DNA of 26,517 bases, from the NCBI GenBank assembly GCA_000733355.1, contig JNVV01000112.1:1-26517 (forward strand), written 5' to 3'. How positions within the stretch are numbered: position 1 is the stretch's first letter; the number at the start of each line of letters is the position of its first letter. Source of the stretch: Falciphora oryzae (Eukaryota > Ascomycota > Sordariomycetes > Magnaporthales > Magnaporthaceae). The notes beneath the pieces were generated by a model. The model ran no database searches and was not told where the DNA came from. It saw only the letters and a program-made list of their open reading frames with translations. Below, in pieces: positions 1 to 13,100 of this stretch. Made by a program: the position numbers and the translations under genes.

Positions 1-1117
1 TGAAAGACTCGATTAATGTACTCTTTTTTCGTATTATTTCCTTTGCCTCATAGTGCCACAGGCTCGTTTCTGTCTCTCCGAGGCCGTCGTAGATTGTGTC
101 AGACATTTTCAGCACTAAAAAGATTGTTGCTCTGTGTTTTGCTTTGTCTCTAGGGGGAGGGCAACGCCCTCCTATATATCCCGCTGCCGTGCCAACAGTG
201 TTTTCCCTATCTTTACCAGGCTGATCTCCTGCCGACCCTGTCGGTTTCCAGATGTAGATCTAACGTATCAGCCGCTCACAGAGTTTCTTGCCCTTAAGCC
301 TCTTGCCCCTGAATATGTGGCACCCTTTCGTAACATTACACCTGTCAGTGGCTGACACATGCGGCCCTCGGCCTTCGGCATTGGGCTTTAGGACTTTGGG
401 ATCATTTGGACCTGCAGCGGTGCCACTAAAGCGAGGCGTCCAGTCCCTCCCTGTGTTGTTTAATGACGTTTACCCTGACCTGACAAGAAAGCGGTAGAGG
501 GTCGGGCGGAGATGGAGGCTGCACTGTCGGGCAGTCATCCGGGGGGACAGGGTGAGACGAATCGGGTTGTAACCTCTGCACACGCCCCAGGTATGGCGAG
601 TCCCGGCCCCTGCCACGGCGTGGTGCGGCTTACGAAGGGGCTAGCCGCATTCGTTTTGGGGGAGGATCACACGCTGGCCTCGCCAACGACGGCGTCATCG
701 CGGTGCTTTCCTCATTCTCTGGCATATCTGCCAGCGGGGGCCGGACACGAGGTAACCGGTTATTTTTTTGCTCCCTGCACAAGCAACAGCCGCACGCCCT
801 GGCCGCCGCATGCAGTGACAGGCCCACTTGACGCACCACAGGAGTGTTAAAGCATTCCTTTATTCCTTCCTAAACTCCCGTCCGTATCTTAAATACCCAT
901 AAAGCAGACACGATGTCCGTGTTTTTTAAAAGTTATTTACATTCGTTCAAGCCCTTATTTACGGCCTTGTCAGCTATTAAGAATAAAACATAAGAAAGCA
1001 CTATTACGAACCCGCTTAACCATTTAAAGCCAAAACACCAACCAGCGGAAAAGTACAGAAAAAAAATGGCGAACCAGTGTCATCGTGTTTGGGATCTGAT
1101 GGCTCGCCCCGCCCAAG
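1..1117. other. Intergenic stretch, no gene recognised
   Basis: No reading frame here resembles a known protein, and the open frames are short with no plausible splice partners. The stretch lies downstream (3') of the Est1-type gene, which is read on the minus strand and stops at 1118. The part from about 850 to 1070 is A/T-rich compared with its surroundings and could hold that gene's 3' UTR. A G/C-rich segment at about 355-420 has faint likeness to part of the LTR-like element near 15.0 kb, too weak to call. Confidence 0.5.
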
Positions 1118-3471
1118 TCAGCTGTTTTCCTGGGAGGCACGGTCCGCTTGGATGATGGTCACGGGCGCAGGCGATGTCTCCATCGCGGGCGGCTCATGGC
1201 TCTGCCGCTCGGATGGAGCACTGCCGACGCCAGCAACCCCCATCGCGTCCGCGTCCGGGAGAATCTCCTCGTCGCCCAGGGTGAGCTTGGCAGGGGGTGG
1301 GCGGATGTCGATATCGGCGTCCTCGTACTTGGGGAGCGGGCTGAAGCGGCGGGCCGACTCGTCGTACTGGATCCATTTGCCCTTCTCAGCGATGCGGCAG
1401 GCGAGCCAGAGAATCCGCTCCCGCCGGTGGTCCCCAAGCGAGGGGGTCTCGAACATGCGCTCATCGTCCTCTGACTTGTCGATCTTAAAGTGCTCTGCAG
1501 GGAACGCATGCCCTGTCCAAATCAAGCCGCGAAGAGCCCAGTCCTCAGGTAGGGGCTTGGTCGGCGTCGTAGGGAAGTCGGGCGATTCGTACGTCTCGGG
1601 GTGCTCGAAGCCGGGGATGAAGGAGTTAAGCGAAAGCGTAAGCAAATGCCAGGGGAAGGTCGATTCGAGGCGGCTCATGGCGGGGTCGAGGCTAGACATG
1701 GCGTAGATGAAGAAGAGTCGCGCATAAAGGTATGAGAGGATATTCAGGTCACCCAGACGCGCCATGACGATCAGGTCAGTCTCTTCGGCAAATTTAACCG
1801 CCTGCTGCACTCTGAGCGGCCACTCCTCGTCGGTGGCACCCTCCATGGTGGTGTTTGCAGCTGCATCTTCCGGACGCGATGCCGCGATTGCCTTCATCAG
1901 GATATTGTTGACGTTTCCATGGCCAAGAATGGCTGCGATGTTGGAAAGAGCGATCTGGTAGCCTGGCTCCAGCCACTTCCTAGTGCTCCTTGCAATGGTG
2001 AGGTCGAGGTTATCGAGGAACTCCTTGCGCGCTCCCTCCAGGATGTGCTCCTTTTTATTGGTGAAAAAGACGCCGTGGACCTGGATAAATGCGCGGTTAA
2101 TCGGGAGAAGCTTGCTTTGAGCGCCAGACATGACGGGCTCGAACAGAGTGAGGATGCTGTCCCTGGCACTTTTGAAAGGGATCGCTACAGTCAAGCTCTT
2201 GAGGTAGTAGAACAGCTGGGCGACGACATCAGGCCTGGCGAGGATCGCCAGGTGGTGGTGCAGCCTGCCAGTCGTGGGCGCCTTGTCACTCGCTTTAGAG
2301 TACCAGCTGCGAGAAACCACGGTCCAAACGTTCCTATCATGGACGTCGTCGTCCTCAATGGCCATACTAAGTACGCGATTGTCAGTCATAATGTACGCAG
2401 GCGCGTTGGCGGGCATCATTTTGAGGTACATACCGATAGCGCGAAAGATCTCCCAAGCACTCGATCCAGGTATCCTCGAAAGCAGGGACCGTCTCGTAAA
2501 GCAGCGCCATCATGCTGTACGCGAGATATATAAAACTGAGCATATACTCCGACGAGCCTGGCAAGCGATGGCGGAGCAGCTCGAGGAAACTATGGATGCC
2601 ATGACGCCACATCCGCGCCGGCATCGCGTACTTGGATGCAAGGCGCCGAAGGGCGGGACCAGCAGAGGGATGCTGCGATGCGAGGAAAAAGTCTGGAGTG
2701 CAAGTATCAGCCAAGAACAGCAGGCACAAGAGAAGGGGACAGACGCACCATGGTGTTCATGCAGCAGCGCCCTGTGCAGGGATATTAAGGCTTGCCATTG
2801 GTCGTCCGTCAACTTGGGCGAGTCCTGGCTGTCGTTCAAGGAGGTCTGGGCCGTATCGACTTCTATGCATCGAGACTCGACCATCACGAGGCTAAAACGA
2901 TGCCAAGGCCGTGTTAGTATGAGCCGCATGCGCCCCACGTGAGGGAGGGGGGAGCAGGGGTCTCTCGTGGTATAAAAAGGACTGGATTCCCCGGCTATGG
3001 CGGGGTCCATGTCCCTCAACGCTCCCGCAAACGACGAAAGAGAAGTAAGGTCACTCACCCCGAGTAAATTCCCTTGACCTCGCCGATCAGTTGGTCCTGG
3101 CTAATTGGCCGGGTCTCGGGCTGCTTTTGTAACTCGTTGACCACGTCGCCCGGAGGTTCGCCTCCCCCTGTCGGTCTGCTCGGGCCCGTGGCGCGACTGC
3201 TGGCCGGACCCGAAGCCATACCTCGCGTGTCATTGCTGTGATGGCCCCTACGGGCCGTGGAGGCTAGCGGGCGCGCGATCACCGTGCTGCCTTTTGATGG
3301 GGAGTCCCGCTCTGGGGTCTTTCGTCGTTTGGACTCAGGCGAAATGGCTGGGTCTGGCGAACCACGCTTGACAGGCAGATCAGCCGTCTCTTTTTGCTGC
3401 CTTGAACGGGGTAGGTTGGCACTTGTCAGTTCCGAAGTCAGGCTGTGGGGAGCAAGAGGGGTCTTTGGCAT
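1118..3471 (-). CDS. Est1-type DNA/RNA-binding domain protein, four exons
   Basis: Minus-strand exons are 3471-3059, 2891-2749, 2692-2434 and 2366-1118. They join in frame to 687 aa. Introns start GTGAGT, GTGCGT and GTATGT and end in AG; the first has a TACTAAC branch point near its acceptor. The first in-frame ATG in the first exon is at 3471. Residues 1-125 are polar and low-complexity. From about 130 the protein follows the fungal Est1/SMG-type family: LLHEHHDFFLASQHPS near 180-195, then MPARMWRHGIHSFLELLR, then ETVPAFEDTWIECLGDL, then GRLHHHLAIL near 306. Late family signatures (GLIW, RERILWLACRIA, KWIQYDES) follow, then an acidic, Pro-rich tail. Animal and yeast relatives act in nonsense-mediated decay and telomerase recruitment; the roles of the many filamentous-fungal paralogues are not established. 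The family call is firm. The exact start is less sure, because a GTGAGT just upstream at 3480 could be a donor for another exon. Confidence 0.88.
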
Positions 3472-3997
3472 CCAACTCACTGGACCCGGGAATCATCTAA
3501 TTTTCTATGTGCTTCTCCTGCCGCTGCTGTATTTGGTGCTGGCTTCCGGGCAGCATTTCTCAAATGTTGCACGAATCTGTCCGTCAGATCAAGATGTTCG
3601 CCGGGCATTGTTCCGTGTGCAGAGTTGTGACAACCGGCAGCGCTGCTCAGGCCGCGACGTGTAGATAGCCTTGATTGTATATAACAAACATGTTCAACGT
3701 ATTAGTGGGACTTCGGGGATGTTTGCTTTTCGAGTTTGTTTTATCAACATACCTAAATGCCCTCCTTTGGGCTCGGATTGAACTTGGGAGGAATTAATAG
3801 AGATACCACGAGGTACCAAAGCGGTTGCCAGTCGGCTGGGTTCGGTCGGGGTGTTCTCAATGGGGTGAAAACAAAATGCAAAATGCGTGCTAACGAAAAT
3901 TGGCAAAGAATCGGTCAGGTGCAATGTTCTGCATGAAAGAATGATCCAAAAATCGCCGTGCTAAGAATTGGCCTCCTTTAAATAGATACTAAGACGT

Positions 3998-4018
3998 GGT
4001 TCGCAATTGTTGCGAACC
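3998..4018. repeat. Perfect 9-bp inverted repeat with 3-nt loop
   Basis: GGTTCGCAA and TTGCGAACC flank TTG, giving a perfect 21-bp hairpin or palindromic binding site. It lies about 530 bp upstream of the Est1-type gene's start. It could be a protein-binding palindrome, a transposon footprint or chance; roughly one such repeat at this arm length and loop range is expected in a window of this size. Confidence 0.5.
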
Positions 4019-6619
4019 CATTAGGCGGCTCTGTTTCAAGGCGGTAGTCCCACTAAGGCGTCCTCGCTCAAAATCAGCTCGCCAACCCCTTTACCGACCA
4101 GGTGTGGCTTGGCGGGAGGGAGTTCCAAGGGGTAAACATGACCCGGATGTGTGCTTGGGTGCTGTGTTACACGCGTTCCCAAAGGAAGAGGATGGTATTT
4201 GGCTCCCGACAGTGAAAAGGCCCCCAGAATTTATCGCTAGCAGAAGGGGGAAAGCCACTAACGGCGCTCGAAGACCAGATCAAGGCATCTCATTAAGTGG
4301 ATAAGCACTGCTGTCTGGTCGGCGGGACACTGGGCCTGGCGGCCCAAGCCAAAAGTCAGGCAACCTTTGCTATACAGAAACACACTACCTATCAGACCTG
4401 ACTGGGGCCACTTGTTTCTCGCCCTCGGTGAAAGTCACGGTGCAACTTTATTCAGAAGCCTTTGATGGTGCGCATCAGGGAGTTATCGGGCGGCTTTTTG
4501 TTCGCCGCGTAACGGTTGCCTTGGGCAAAGTAGATGGACTACTGTGACACAGTCTGCTAAGGGATCCCGCTTCCGTGGGAATAACAAATCCTATAAACAT
4601 TTGACCATGGGCCCTGGGCCGAGGAGTACAGCGCGGGACAAGGAGCCCCTGCGTGCTGCTCCTTAACGGCTCGCTATCCCAGAACCGGCGCGATGATCTG
4701 TAGCACCAGCCTTGTACCTGTCCCTAGCTGCCCGCCTTCTGGATGACGGCCAGGGAAATGGGAATGTGGAAAGTGGAAGCAAAAAAAAGACAGAAAATGG
4801 GAGCCCATCCAAAAGCGAAAGACTACTCTCGGGCGTAAGCTGCAGGCCCCAGCCTCCCCTCGCCCCAGAAGAAACGACCAGGTGTTTGATATAGGAGCAC
4901 GAAGGGTGTGGGAGGAAAAGAAAATGGGGCTGGGAGGGGGCGGATTGTCAAATGTTTACGGCTTTCCACCGAGCATCGGCTGGATAAATTGTGACCATAT
5001 CATCACTCCAAGGTGGGCGAAGGGGGGTGATAGTCTTGCGTGTGGTTCGCCCAGCCCACCCTCCATGGCGGGTTTTGCAAGTGACACGTTTTGCCGAAGC
5101 AAGGGTACCGGCAGCCAGCCCTGTTGTTCTTCCTCGCTCCCCTAGAGCAGCTTAGGCGCATGTACCGCCTCCCTGCCTGCTTTAGCTTGTGGCGGCGAAT
5201 TGGAGCTAGCAGTCCGTGCTAGCAAGGGACGGAAGGCCGCAGCTCTTCGCCCCGGTGCAGGGCGACCGATGACGAGAAGGACGAACGTTGACTCGACGAG
5301 AATGGGGCGATGCCGGTTGCCTAACTGCGGATAACAACCACCCCATTAGGGCCACCCCGATACCGAAAAATATCGTCCAGGGTGGGCGGAACAGCGGACA
5401 AATCTGGCGGTCGCTTGAAGCACCTTGCTGCAAGGACTTTCGTATTGCCACCAAAAGCAAGGAAGTCTTGTTGTGTGTCGCCGCGGCGTTTAATACCGCA
5501 CGAAGAACTGGACCCAGTGTACGTACACCCACGTCTGCTGTTTCGGAGCATTAGCGGGATGGAAGATTAGTAGATATGATCTCCAACTTGAAGTACCGCA
5601 CCATCCAAGCTGTTGAAGGCGTGGAAATCATCCAATGTCGACCACCTTCGGCGCTTGCATCACCAAGGGGTGTGGAAAAGCCCCATTATAGCCATGAAAG
5701 CCTCGGCCGGTTCTGTCAGGAGCAAGCTCGCCAGGGCTTCTCACTTCACACCACGGGGACGGCGCCAGCCAAGAAAACGGTGACCAACTGAACACCCGAG
5801 TGCACTTTAACACTCAGCCGGCCAGCCCAGACCGAACCGGCAAAGCAACGCTTAGCGGTCCTCCAACTTTTTCCCGAACCCTGATAAAAAAGTGATGGGT
5901 GGCACCGGCTCGATTGCAGACGTGCCGCCCAAACACTAGTCTTATTCCGGGAGTGGGCCCCCTTTTTCCCTCGCTTAGGGGGGGTGTTAAAAGGCTGAGG
6001 GGGGTGAACTAAAGGCCGAAGAGTAGGAGGTTTGGCTGGCAGGGGGTATGGAAACACAAAGGGGCGGTGAGAAATGCATTTGTTAATGCTCTGGGAGGCC
6101 CATCGCGTCGATTGTGGGGGTTGACTCGGGGGTGGAGTAGGGGGGTGGTCACCGCACACCAGTGGCAACCCACCCAGTCACCGTGCTAACCTGGCTGGTT
6201 TACCTGCTATGGGCGTCCAAACACCCCGCGGGTGTAAGTTCGCGCTGCATCGCGCGGCCGAATTGGGCGTGGCGCTGCGCCAGGCTCCACAACATGCCAC
6301 ACTCCCTCACGTTATAAACTAAGTACCTTCACTACTTTTAGTGACAGGGTTGGATCACAAATTTGCACTGGCCATTTTCTCACTCCCTAGAACCACGCCT
6401 AGTAATGGTCGGGCACCCTAGGCAGGTGCGGGTGTCGTCTTAGGGCCATCAGCGTCGGGTTCAATCTACCGTTTCCCGGCTGCATGATGCAAAAAAAAAA
6501 TCCTGCTCCGAAGCCCCATAACCGCGACATGGCAGGGTGAGGGTGAAGGGGAACTCCTGCTTGAAAGCTAAGCGCAACCCCTCGGCGAGCCTCACTTGCA
6601 CATGAATACGCCGGCAGTG

Positions 6620-6703
6620 TATAAATGCTGTTTCTGGTTGGGTATTGACTGTGCAGTCGCCCGACTTGTATAAATATCAATGGGATAGCGGTCACTTATA
6701 AAT
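6620..6703 (+). promoter_or_regulatory. Cluster of three TATAAAT motifs upstream of the NLR gene
   Basis: TATAAAT occurs at 6620-6626, 6669-6675 (as TATAAATA) and 6697-6703. A pyrimidine-rich stretch follows at about 6711-6745. The motifs lie 437-520 bp before the NLR start codon at 7140, which would imply a long 5' leader. They are candidate core-promoter elements only. Confidence 0.35.
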
Positions 6704-7139
6704 CCGGCTGCTTTACCTCCTCTGTTCAGCACCTTTTATTCCTAACTGCATTCTTTCCAAGCTGTGAACGCCCAGCTCCTGGTCAAGCGGCGGATTAAGC
6801 GCATCTTTTGTTACCCGAGGGGCGGCGTCAAGTGCCAAACTGGTCATGGCAAGATAGCTTTGGCGCCTTCCACATCTCGTCCCAGGCAAGCTATCAGCAC
6901 GATTTTTACACGACTGGCATCGGCCAACCGTTCGAAAGGTACGCCTTTCCATCTGGCATTGCACTCCATTACACTGTATGTTGTGCTGACACGGAATCGG
7001 TGGCCAGTTTCGCTTAACGACGCGCCCCGCGTCCGCAGGGTCCACGGGCAGCAAGGAGGCCATCCACCGGGTCAAGGTCGAAAACTCGGCGCCTAGAATT
7101 CGCTAAGCCTATCCTGTCGGGCGGCCCCAACACGACATC

Positions 7140-10100
7140 ATGGCGGCCTCTATGGCCGCTTCCGCCCTCTTATGGCTGGGAAAGCTCAAGGAGGAGGCTG
7201 GTAATACCTACGTGCTGCTGGCTAAGGTCGGAAAAGAAAGCCAAGCACCCCTGGCTCCCGATTCGGAGGCGCTGCAGGATAGCCTTAAACACCTGTATCT
7301 CGCCCTCGAGGGTCTTTACCTCCACTTGCGCACCCTGGACGACCCCGAACGAGAAGTCCCCCCGCCGCCGGGCCCTTACGACCTTGGCCGCTTGGTGGCC
7401 TGCCAGAACACGCTCTCTGATCTGGCTCAGGCGCTAAAAACCAGAACCTCCACCTCCATCGACCCCGACCACGTCGCGCGCGCCCACTCGGTCGTTGAAG
7501 ACACCCTGACCAAACTTCAGACCTCCTTCCAGCTTCCTCGCTATTCGCTTATCCTCAGCGTCCTTTCGGGGGGGCCTCAAGCTCCACCTGCCCGGTGCCC
7601 TTCGGCGATTACGCTTCCCGCCTTCATCACGATACGCATTCCGGAGCAGTTAAGGCCGGGGCATCGCATCCTCGACGCCCTTTGCAGCACCGACCACAGC
7701 ACTGCCAGGGCTTTAGATCTCCTCGGCACAAGATGTCCAGGCACGGCCGACTGGATCTTTACCCACAGCGGCTTGAAGGATTGGATGCAAGGGAACCATC
7801 CGCTTCTGCATCTATCCGGATCCCCAGGGTGTGGCAAGTCCGTTATTGCAGCCACCATCGTCAACCGGCTGGCCCAAAATGCCAGAACTCCAACCTCGTC
7901 CCTCTGCTACTTCTTTGTCGACCCTCGCATGTCATGCAACCCAACAACTATTCTGGGTACTCTACTGGCGCAGATCATGGCTCAAAGCCTGGAAGCTTAC
8001 TCGGTGGCGGAGGCGCTTTTCGCAATTCCAGAAGAGGAAAGCGACAGCCGAACCACGAGAGCATTGCAGTTTCACCAAAACCCATTGGACGGTGAAACCG
8101 TTCGCTGGGTGGACTACAAGGATCCGCAAGTGCTCGCAAAGGTCTTGAAAGCTGCCATGCAATCGTTCTTCGACAACCGTGTCGTCATTGATGGGATCGA
8201 CCATCTTCCCCCTGAGGATCAGAATGAACTCTTCCGGCTGCTTTGCACACTTGATTGGGCGCGCACGCGGATTTTAATCATGAGCCGCCCCATTGAGTTG
8301 GAAACGATTAAGAGCCAAGACCGGGTCGCCCAGGAGTGGGAATACAACTGCTGCCCTATCTCAGCCTCCTTTGACGATCTACGAATATTCATCAAGAAAA
8401 CCACGGACAAACTGGCGCTCCAACAGTCGTCGGTACTGGCTTTCCCACAGCCTTTGCGTCCCGAATTTTTGGAGGCAACCGCGAATTCTCTGGCCGAATG
8501 TCAAAAGTATGTTACGCCCCCAACCTGCTCCGTAGAGCTCATAGCGCCTGAATTGGTGCTGATGGTCACTTTTTCTTAGCTTTCAATATGTTCAATATCA
8601 GCTTTGGTATCTCCAAATTCAAGGTTCAACTGAAGGCCAACCCCCGGGCAACCTGCCACTTCCCCAGGGTAGCTCCTGGGACTTGACCTATGCGGCAATC
8701 ATCGACGCAATCGTCGAGCGTGAGAGCGGACTCAAATGGCAATATGCCAAAGCCTCCGAACCTGACATCTTCAACGTTCGTTCTGTCGTTGAAAATGCAC
8801 TTTCTTGGTTACTGTTATCTGCGCACACAGGACCGAGCCACTACACGGGATTCGCATTTTCAAAGAGGAGCTTTTTCGAGGCCTTATCACTCGCCTTGGC
8901 ACCTGATGCCGAGTCACTGCAGGAACTGGAGCCAGCGAGTGGTCTTGAGACTCGCTTTGGCTTCTACTTCGATGCCTTAATGGTTGAAAGGACGACAACT
9001 GTACCCCTGGGGCTGGCTGGCCTGGGAACATCCAAAGCATCTGCACCAGTCACACAATACTCCTGCCGCCACTGGACCTTCATCGAATATCTAGCAACTC
9101 TCGGGCACGGGAGCGTGCTAAATATGAACTTGGAGAAAGCCAGCACCTCACTCGCACTCGCGGCTCTTCGATATATGAGCTTCGCCGAATTCAAACCGAC
9201 TATTGGGGAGGTCAAGCTACTACAGAAACAAGCATGCGAACGACAAGTTCACCATCCCTTCTACAGTCTGGCCGCAGGATCGTTGCCTGAGCTTCTAAAG
9301 ACAGCCGACTGGTCCAATTTAACGTCTCGCATTCTGGCCTTGTTCGATCCCGCGGACCGGGACAGTTCCATCACATTCTTCCTCGAATATTTCAACTATC
9401 ACTTCCCATGGGTGTACGGACTTACGAGCCTATCTCACACGCCAAGTGCTTTGGTGGAGCTAGTGGAACAACTAGCGACGGGTCGTCTAAGCGCATTTCA
9501 CATCGCCATCTCCCTCGGCCTTCCGGACGTTTGCCGCGGCATCACAAAAACCCGGGGCAAGTCTGATATACTAGCCCTCGTCGACGCAAACACTGCCTAT
9601 GGGACTCCTCTAGCCCTCGCCCTTCTGGGACCAAGGGCTTTTGCCGTTAGTAACTCTGAACCGTGGCAAGACTTTTTCGTGCCATTAAGGCAAGGACAAA
9701 CTTCCGTCTCCAGCATAGACGTGAAAGGGACCATCCTCTATCTGCTGGAACAAAGTACCAGCTGCTCAAGCAAGGTCCCCTCCCCAGGAGGAGACCTCGC
9801 ACTTATGCGGTGCGCCTTTCTTCATGATGCGGACCTGTTCATCTCCCTGATGCAGACGCTCCGGCCCCCATTAAAGCTGGAACCGACCTTCGTCCAGGTT
9901 CTCAACGATATTTTCTTCCCGGATTTTGGTAATCACGCCACGCCAGCGGTGCTGCATAACACACTGGCTCGGTATCAGCTGCGGGCCTTGTCGTCAGATG
10001 CGCGGGCATTTCTCGAGAAGATTTGCGAGCATTTGATGGATAGGCACATAAACCTTGTGCTGAACCCGCCGGAGCCTCAGGGAGACTCCGATGAAGAGGA

Positions 10101-13100
10101 TTCAGATTCGCTGCTGGCCGCCGCATGGAACTGTGCCTTCAGGTACGGACTGGCATGTGCAAGATTTCCCCAGGTGCCGGGAGACCCTAAAGCTGCTTGT
10201 CGACCCATCAACTGCAGCGATCAGCAGTACTCCAAGCTGCGAGAGAGGAGTCTGCGAGAATTCCAGCCATACCAGATGCTCCGCCTTATGCAGGACCCGC
10301 GCTGGGATGTGAACGAACCTTTGGAAAACCGAGGCTCGGAGACGCAGGACGAAAACGCCGGGCAGACTGCTTTCCATGTCGCGGTGGAAAACGAGGGAAA
10401 AATCGCATACACGTTGGCCAAGATCCTGATCCAGTCTGGAGCCAATGTTGCCGCAAAGGACGCCCGTGGGAGAACTCCTCTGCACGTGGCTGAAGGCAAA
10501 AGCATGCTGAAACTGCTTCTCGATAATGGAGCGGAATCGCGAGCCCAGGACTTTGACGGCCGGACGGTCTGGCACGTCGCCGCGGCAAACAACGATGCCA
10601 AAACGCTTCGGAAGCTTGTCAAGTGGCAGTAAGTTTTGAAAGTGGACAATCATGGTGGCTTTACCTGTCAACTGCTAACCCGGGACCGCAACACATAGTC
10701 GCCCGGAAATGGCGATGCTGGCAAAAGCCTTACGTTGCGTGACGAAGCAGGGACGCACGCCTCTGGCCGAGGCGATCGCCTTCTTTCACGAGCGGCCCCG
10801 ATGGGTCAATGTCCAGTCCCCTGAGCTAGTGGAGCACGCCGCCGCGGACGTGCTGCTGCCGCTTTGCAAGGGTGATCCCTTGACATTCCGGAGCGACATA
10901 CCACTCGTCCACCTCGCCGCCGAGTGGGGCCGTGAGACCCTCCTTACGGCCCTCGACGAGGCCGGGGCGATCGAGCGCGGCGTGCTGACTGCCAAAAACG
11001 AGACACCGTTCCACTTCCTCAACGTGGACGCGTCCCAGCCCTTCATCGATGCGCTGGGCCGTGTATACGGTACGGAGTTACTAGCGGTGCTGTCGTTAAT
11101 TGGCAAGTCCGCTGTGGAAACATTTATGGACAGGCTTACCGAGGTAGCCCTTCCGAGCAGCAACGGTTCCAATTCACAGCCCCAGGCGGCTGAGCAGCAG
11201 CAGGTCGATCCTGCCGTATTCCAAGCGCTTCTTGTCCCGTCCTTGGTTCGGTCCAAGGATAAGGAAAGGAGGACTTTTTGGGAGAGATTGTGCTATAATA
11301 TTATTGCAGTCTGTAGGTTGCCCTTTACTCCCTTCCCATCTATAAACGTACAAGCGCCCTGAACTCCCATCAATACCCGGTGGTTACAGATCGGACTTTT
11401 TTTATCTAGCCGGTTAAGATGCGATGCTAATACATTCAATGGGATTAAGATTGCCACAAGTTCCGCGAGGCACAAAGCGTGGCAGCCGATGCCATCTGTC
11501 GGTTTACCGAGGCATTAGACATGACGGACGCGGTCAAGTTCCACGAAGAGCAAACACAGGTGACGGCCTTCCTTCCACTCGTTAGGGCCGTATGGACAAC
11601 GTCCAGATTCATTCCATCATGGTTTTCTGTTCCCTGCGTGGCCGTGCTTCTGAAGACTGCCAGTCTTGGCTCAGCCGGGACCGACGAAAGCGTCATTTTG
11701 ACGCTGAAATGGGCCATTTCGAGCGGCAAATCGAGACTCGTTGAGCTCCTTCTCGAGCGGGGAGCTAGCGTACATGCGCCGGCCCGGGGTTTCTCAGTCC
11801 TCGATGAGTTCCACAGATACGACATGCCCATGTTCCAAATAGTGCTGCAACACGCCGATACAACCAAACTTAACACGCCGAACCGCAACGGCAAAGCGCC
11901 GATCCACAACTTGGTCAGCGAAAACGAGCCGGGAGACAGGAGGGGCAGCGAGAACACAGGCCGTTCGGCCAAGATCGCCGCCCTCGTAAACGCGGGCGCA
12001 AACGTCAACCTGCTGACTGATGACCGGATGAGCCCCGTAATCCTCGCCGCAATGAAGAGCAACCAAAAAAGCGCTATGGCTTTTTTGGACCTTGGCGCCG
12101 ATACGTCGATCAGGCTGCCCGATGGCCTCGACATCTCCCTCGCTGCTGCTTCTCGCGGGTGCGTGCTGATTCTCCGCAAGCTGATGAGCCTAAAGTTCCC
12201 GGCTCGCGACTGGGCCCGGCGGTTTTCCATCACCGTGTCGCTGGCCAAGGAAGCCTGGAAGAAGCGCATCTACCAGGGATGCCACGCGCTCCACATCGCG
12301 GCCCTCAACTGCCAGGTCGGGTCTCTGCGGTTCTACCTGGAGGAGAAGCTAATCCCGGTTGGGGACCCGTGCTTCGACCACAAGATGACGGCGCTGCACT
12401 TTGCGGCTATAGGCGGCGCCAGCGACGCGATCCGCTATCTGGTTGCGCAGGGAGCCGACATCAACGCGCCCGAAGTGACCGGGCTGACGCCCCTGCATAT
12501 CGGCGTCCAGGCCAGGCACCCAGACTCGGTCAGGACTCTGCTCCAGCTCGGCGCCAACAAGAGCCTCCGCGACCGCGAGGGGAGGACACCGCTGCTTCTG
12601 GCGATCCAGTGGAACGTGCACCTGTGCTATAATCTTCTCAAAGAGCATAATGCGCAAACCAAGGCCAGCGGGGACTCCAAGCAGTCGGGAGACGGCCAAA
12701 CCAGCTCTTCGGCCAGTGCAGTCATTCCAGTGGCGTGGACAGTCAGGGCCAGGAGACAGATGGCCGAGGCGCTGGAAAACTCTGTCATGATGGGGGACCT
12801 GAGCGCGCTGTCTTTCGTGCTCCAGGACGGCTGCCCCGCGGACGCGACGATGCCCTCGTGCGGAGAGTGCAGCGCGCTGGGGCTGGCGGTGTGGACGGCA
12901 AAGTACACCGTCGTCAATTTCCTGATGGATAAGGGGGCTAGGCGCTTCACCTCGCGCTGCCAAAAGCACAGCTTCCTCGGGGTCAGCGCTCTGTTCGAGG
13001 CCGCGGTCCTCAGGCCGCAGGTGCCGCAGGCGTCGCAATGCCTCGCGCTCATCCTGGACGCCGCGCTTAAAGACGGGATTAACTGGCTCAACTCGCACTT

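Larger units (their letters stand above)
3472..7139. other. Long intergenic region between divergent Est1-type and NLR genes
   Basis: This 3.7-kb region holds the promoters of two divergently read genes. Translations in all frames are short and arginine/proline-rich with no family likeness, so I call no gene. It contains a perfect 9-bp-arm hairpin at 3998-4018, a 7-bp-arm hairpin at 5205-5223 (chance level), G-rich tracts around 5970-6150, and TATA-like motifs at 6620-6703. Confidence 0.5.

Noticed and set aside
355..420. Possible second, inverted LTR fragment with a GGCCTTCGGC-like segment
   Set aside because: Only a short GC-rich word is shared with the element near 15.0 kb; no TATA, ends or further alignment.
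5205..5223. Hairpin GCTAGCA / TGCTAGC
   Set aside because: Several 7-bp-arm, short-loop palindromes are expected by chance in 26 kb.
5746..6168. Minus-strand 140-codon proline-rich frame
   Set aside because: Composition follows local G-rich tracts; no splice context, homology or conserved motif.
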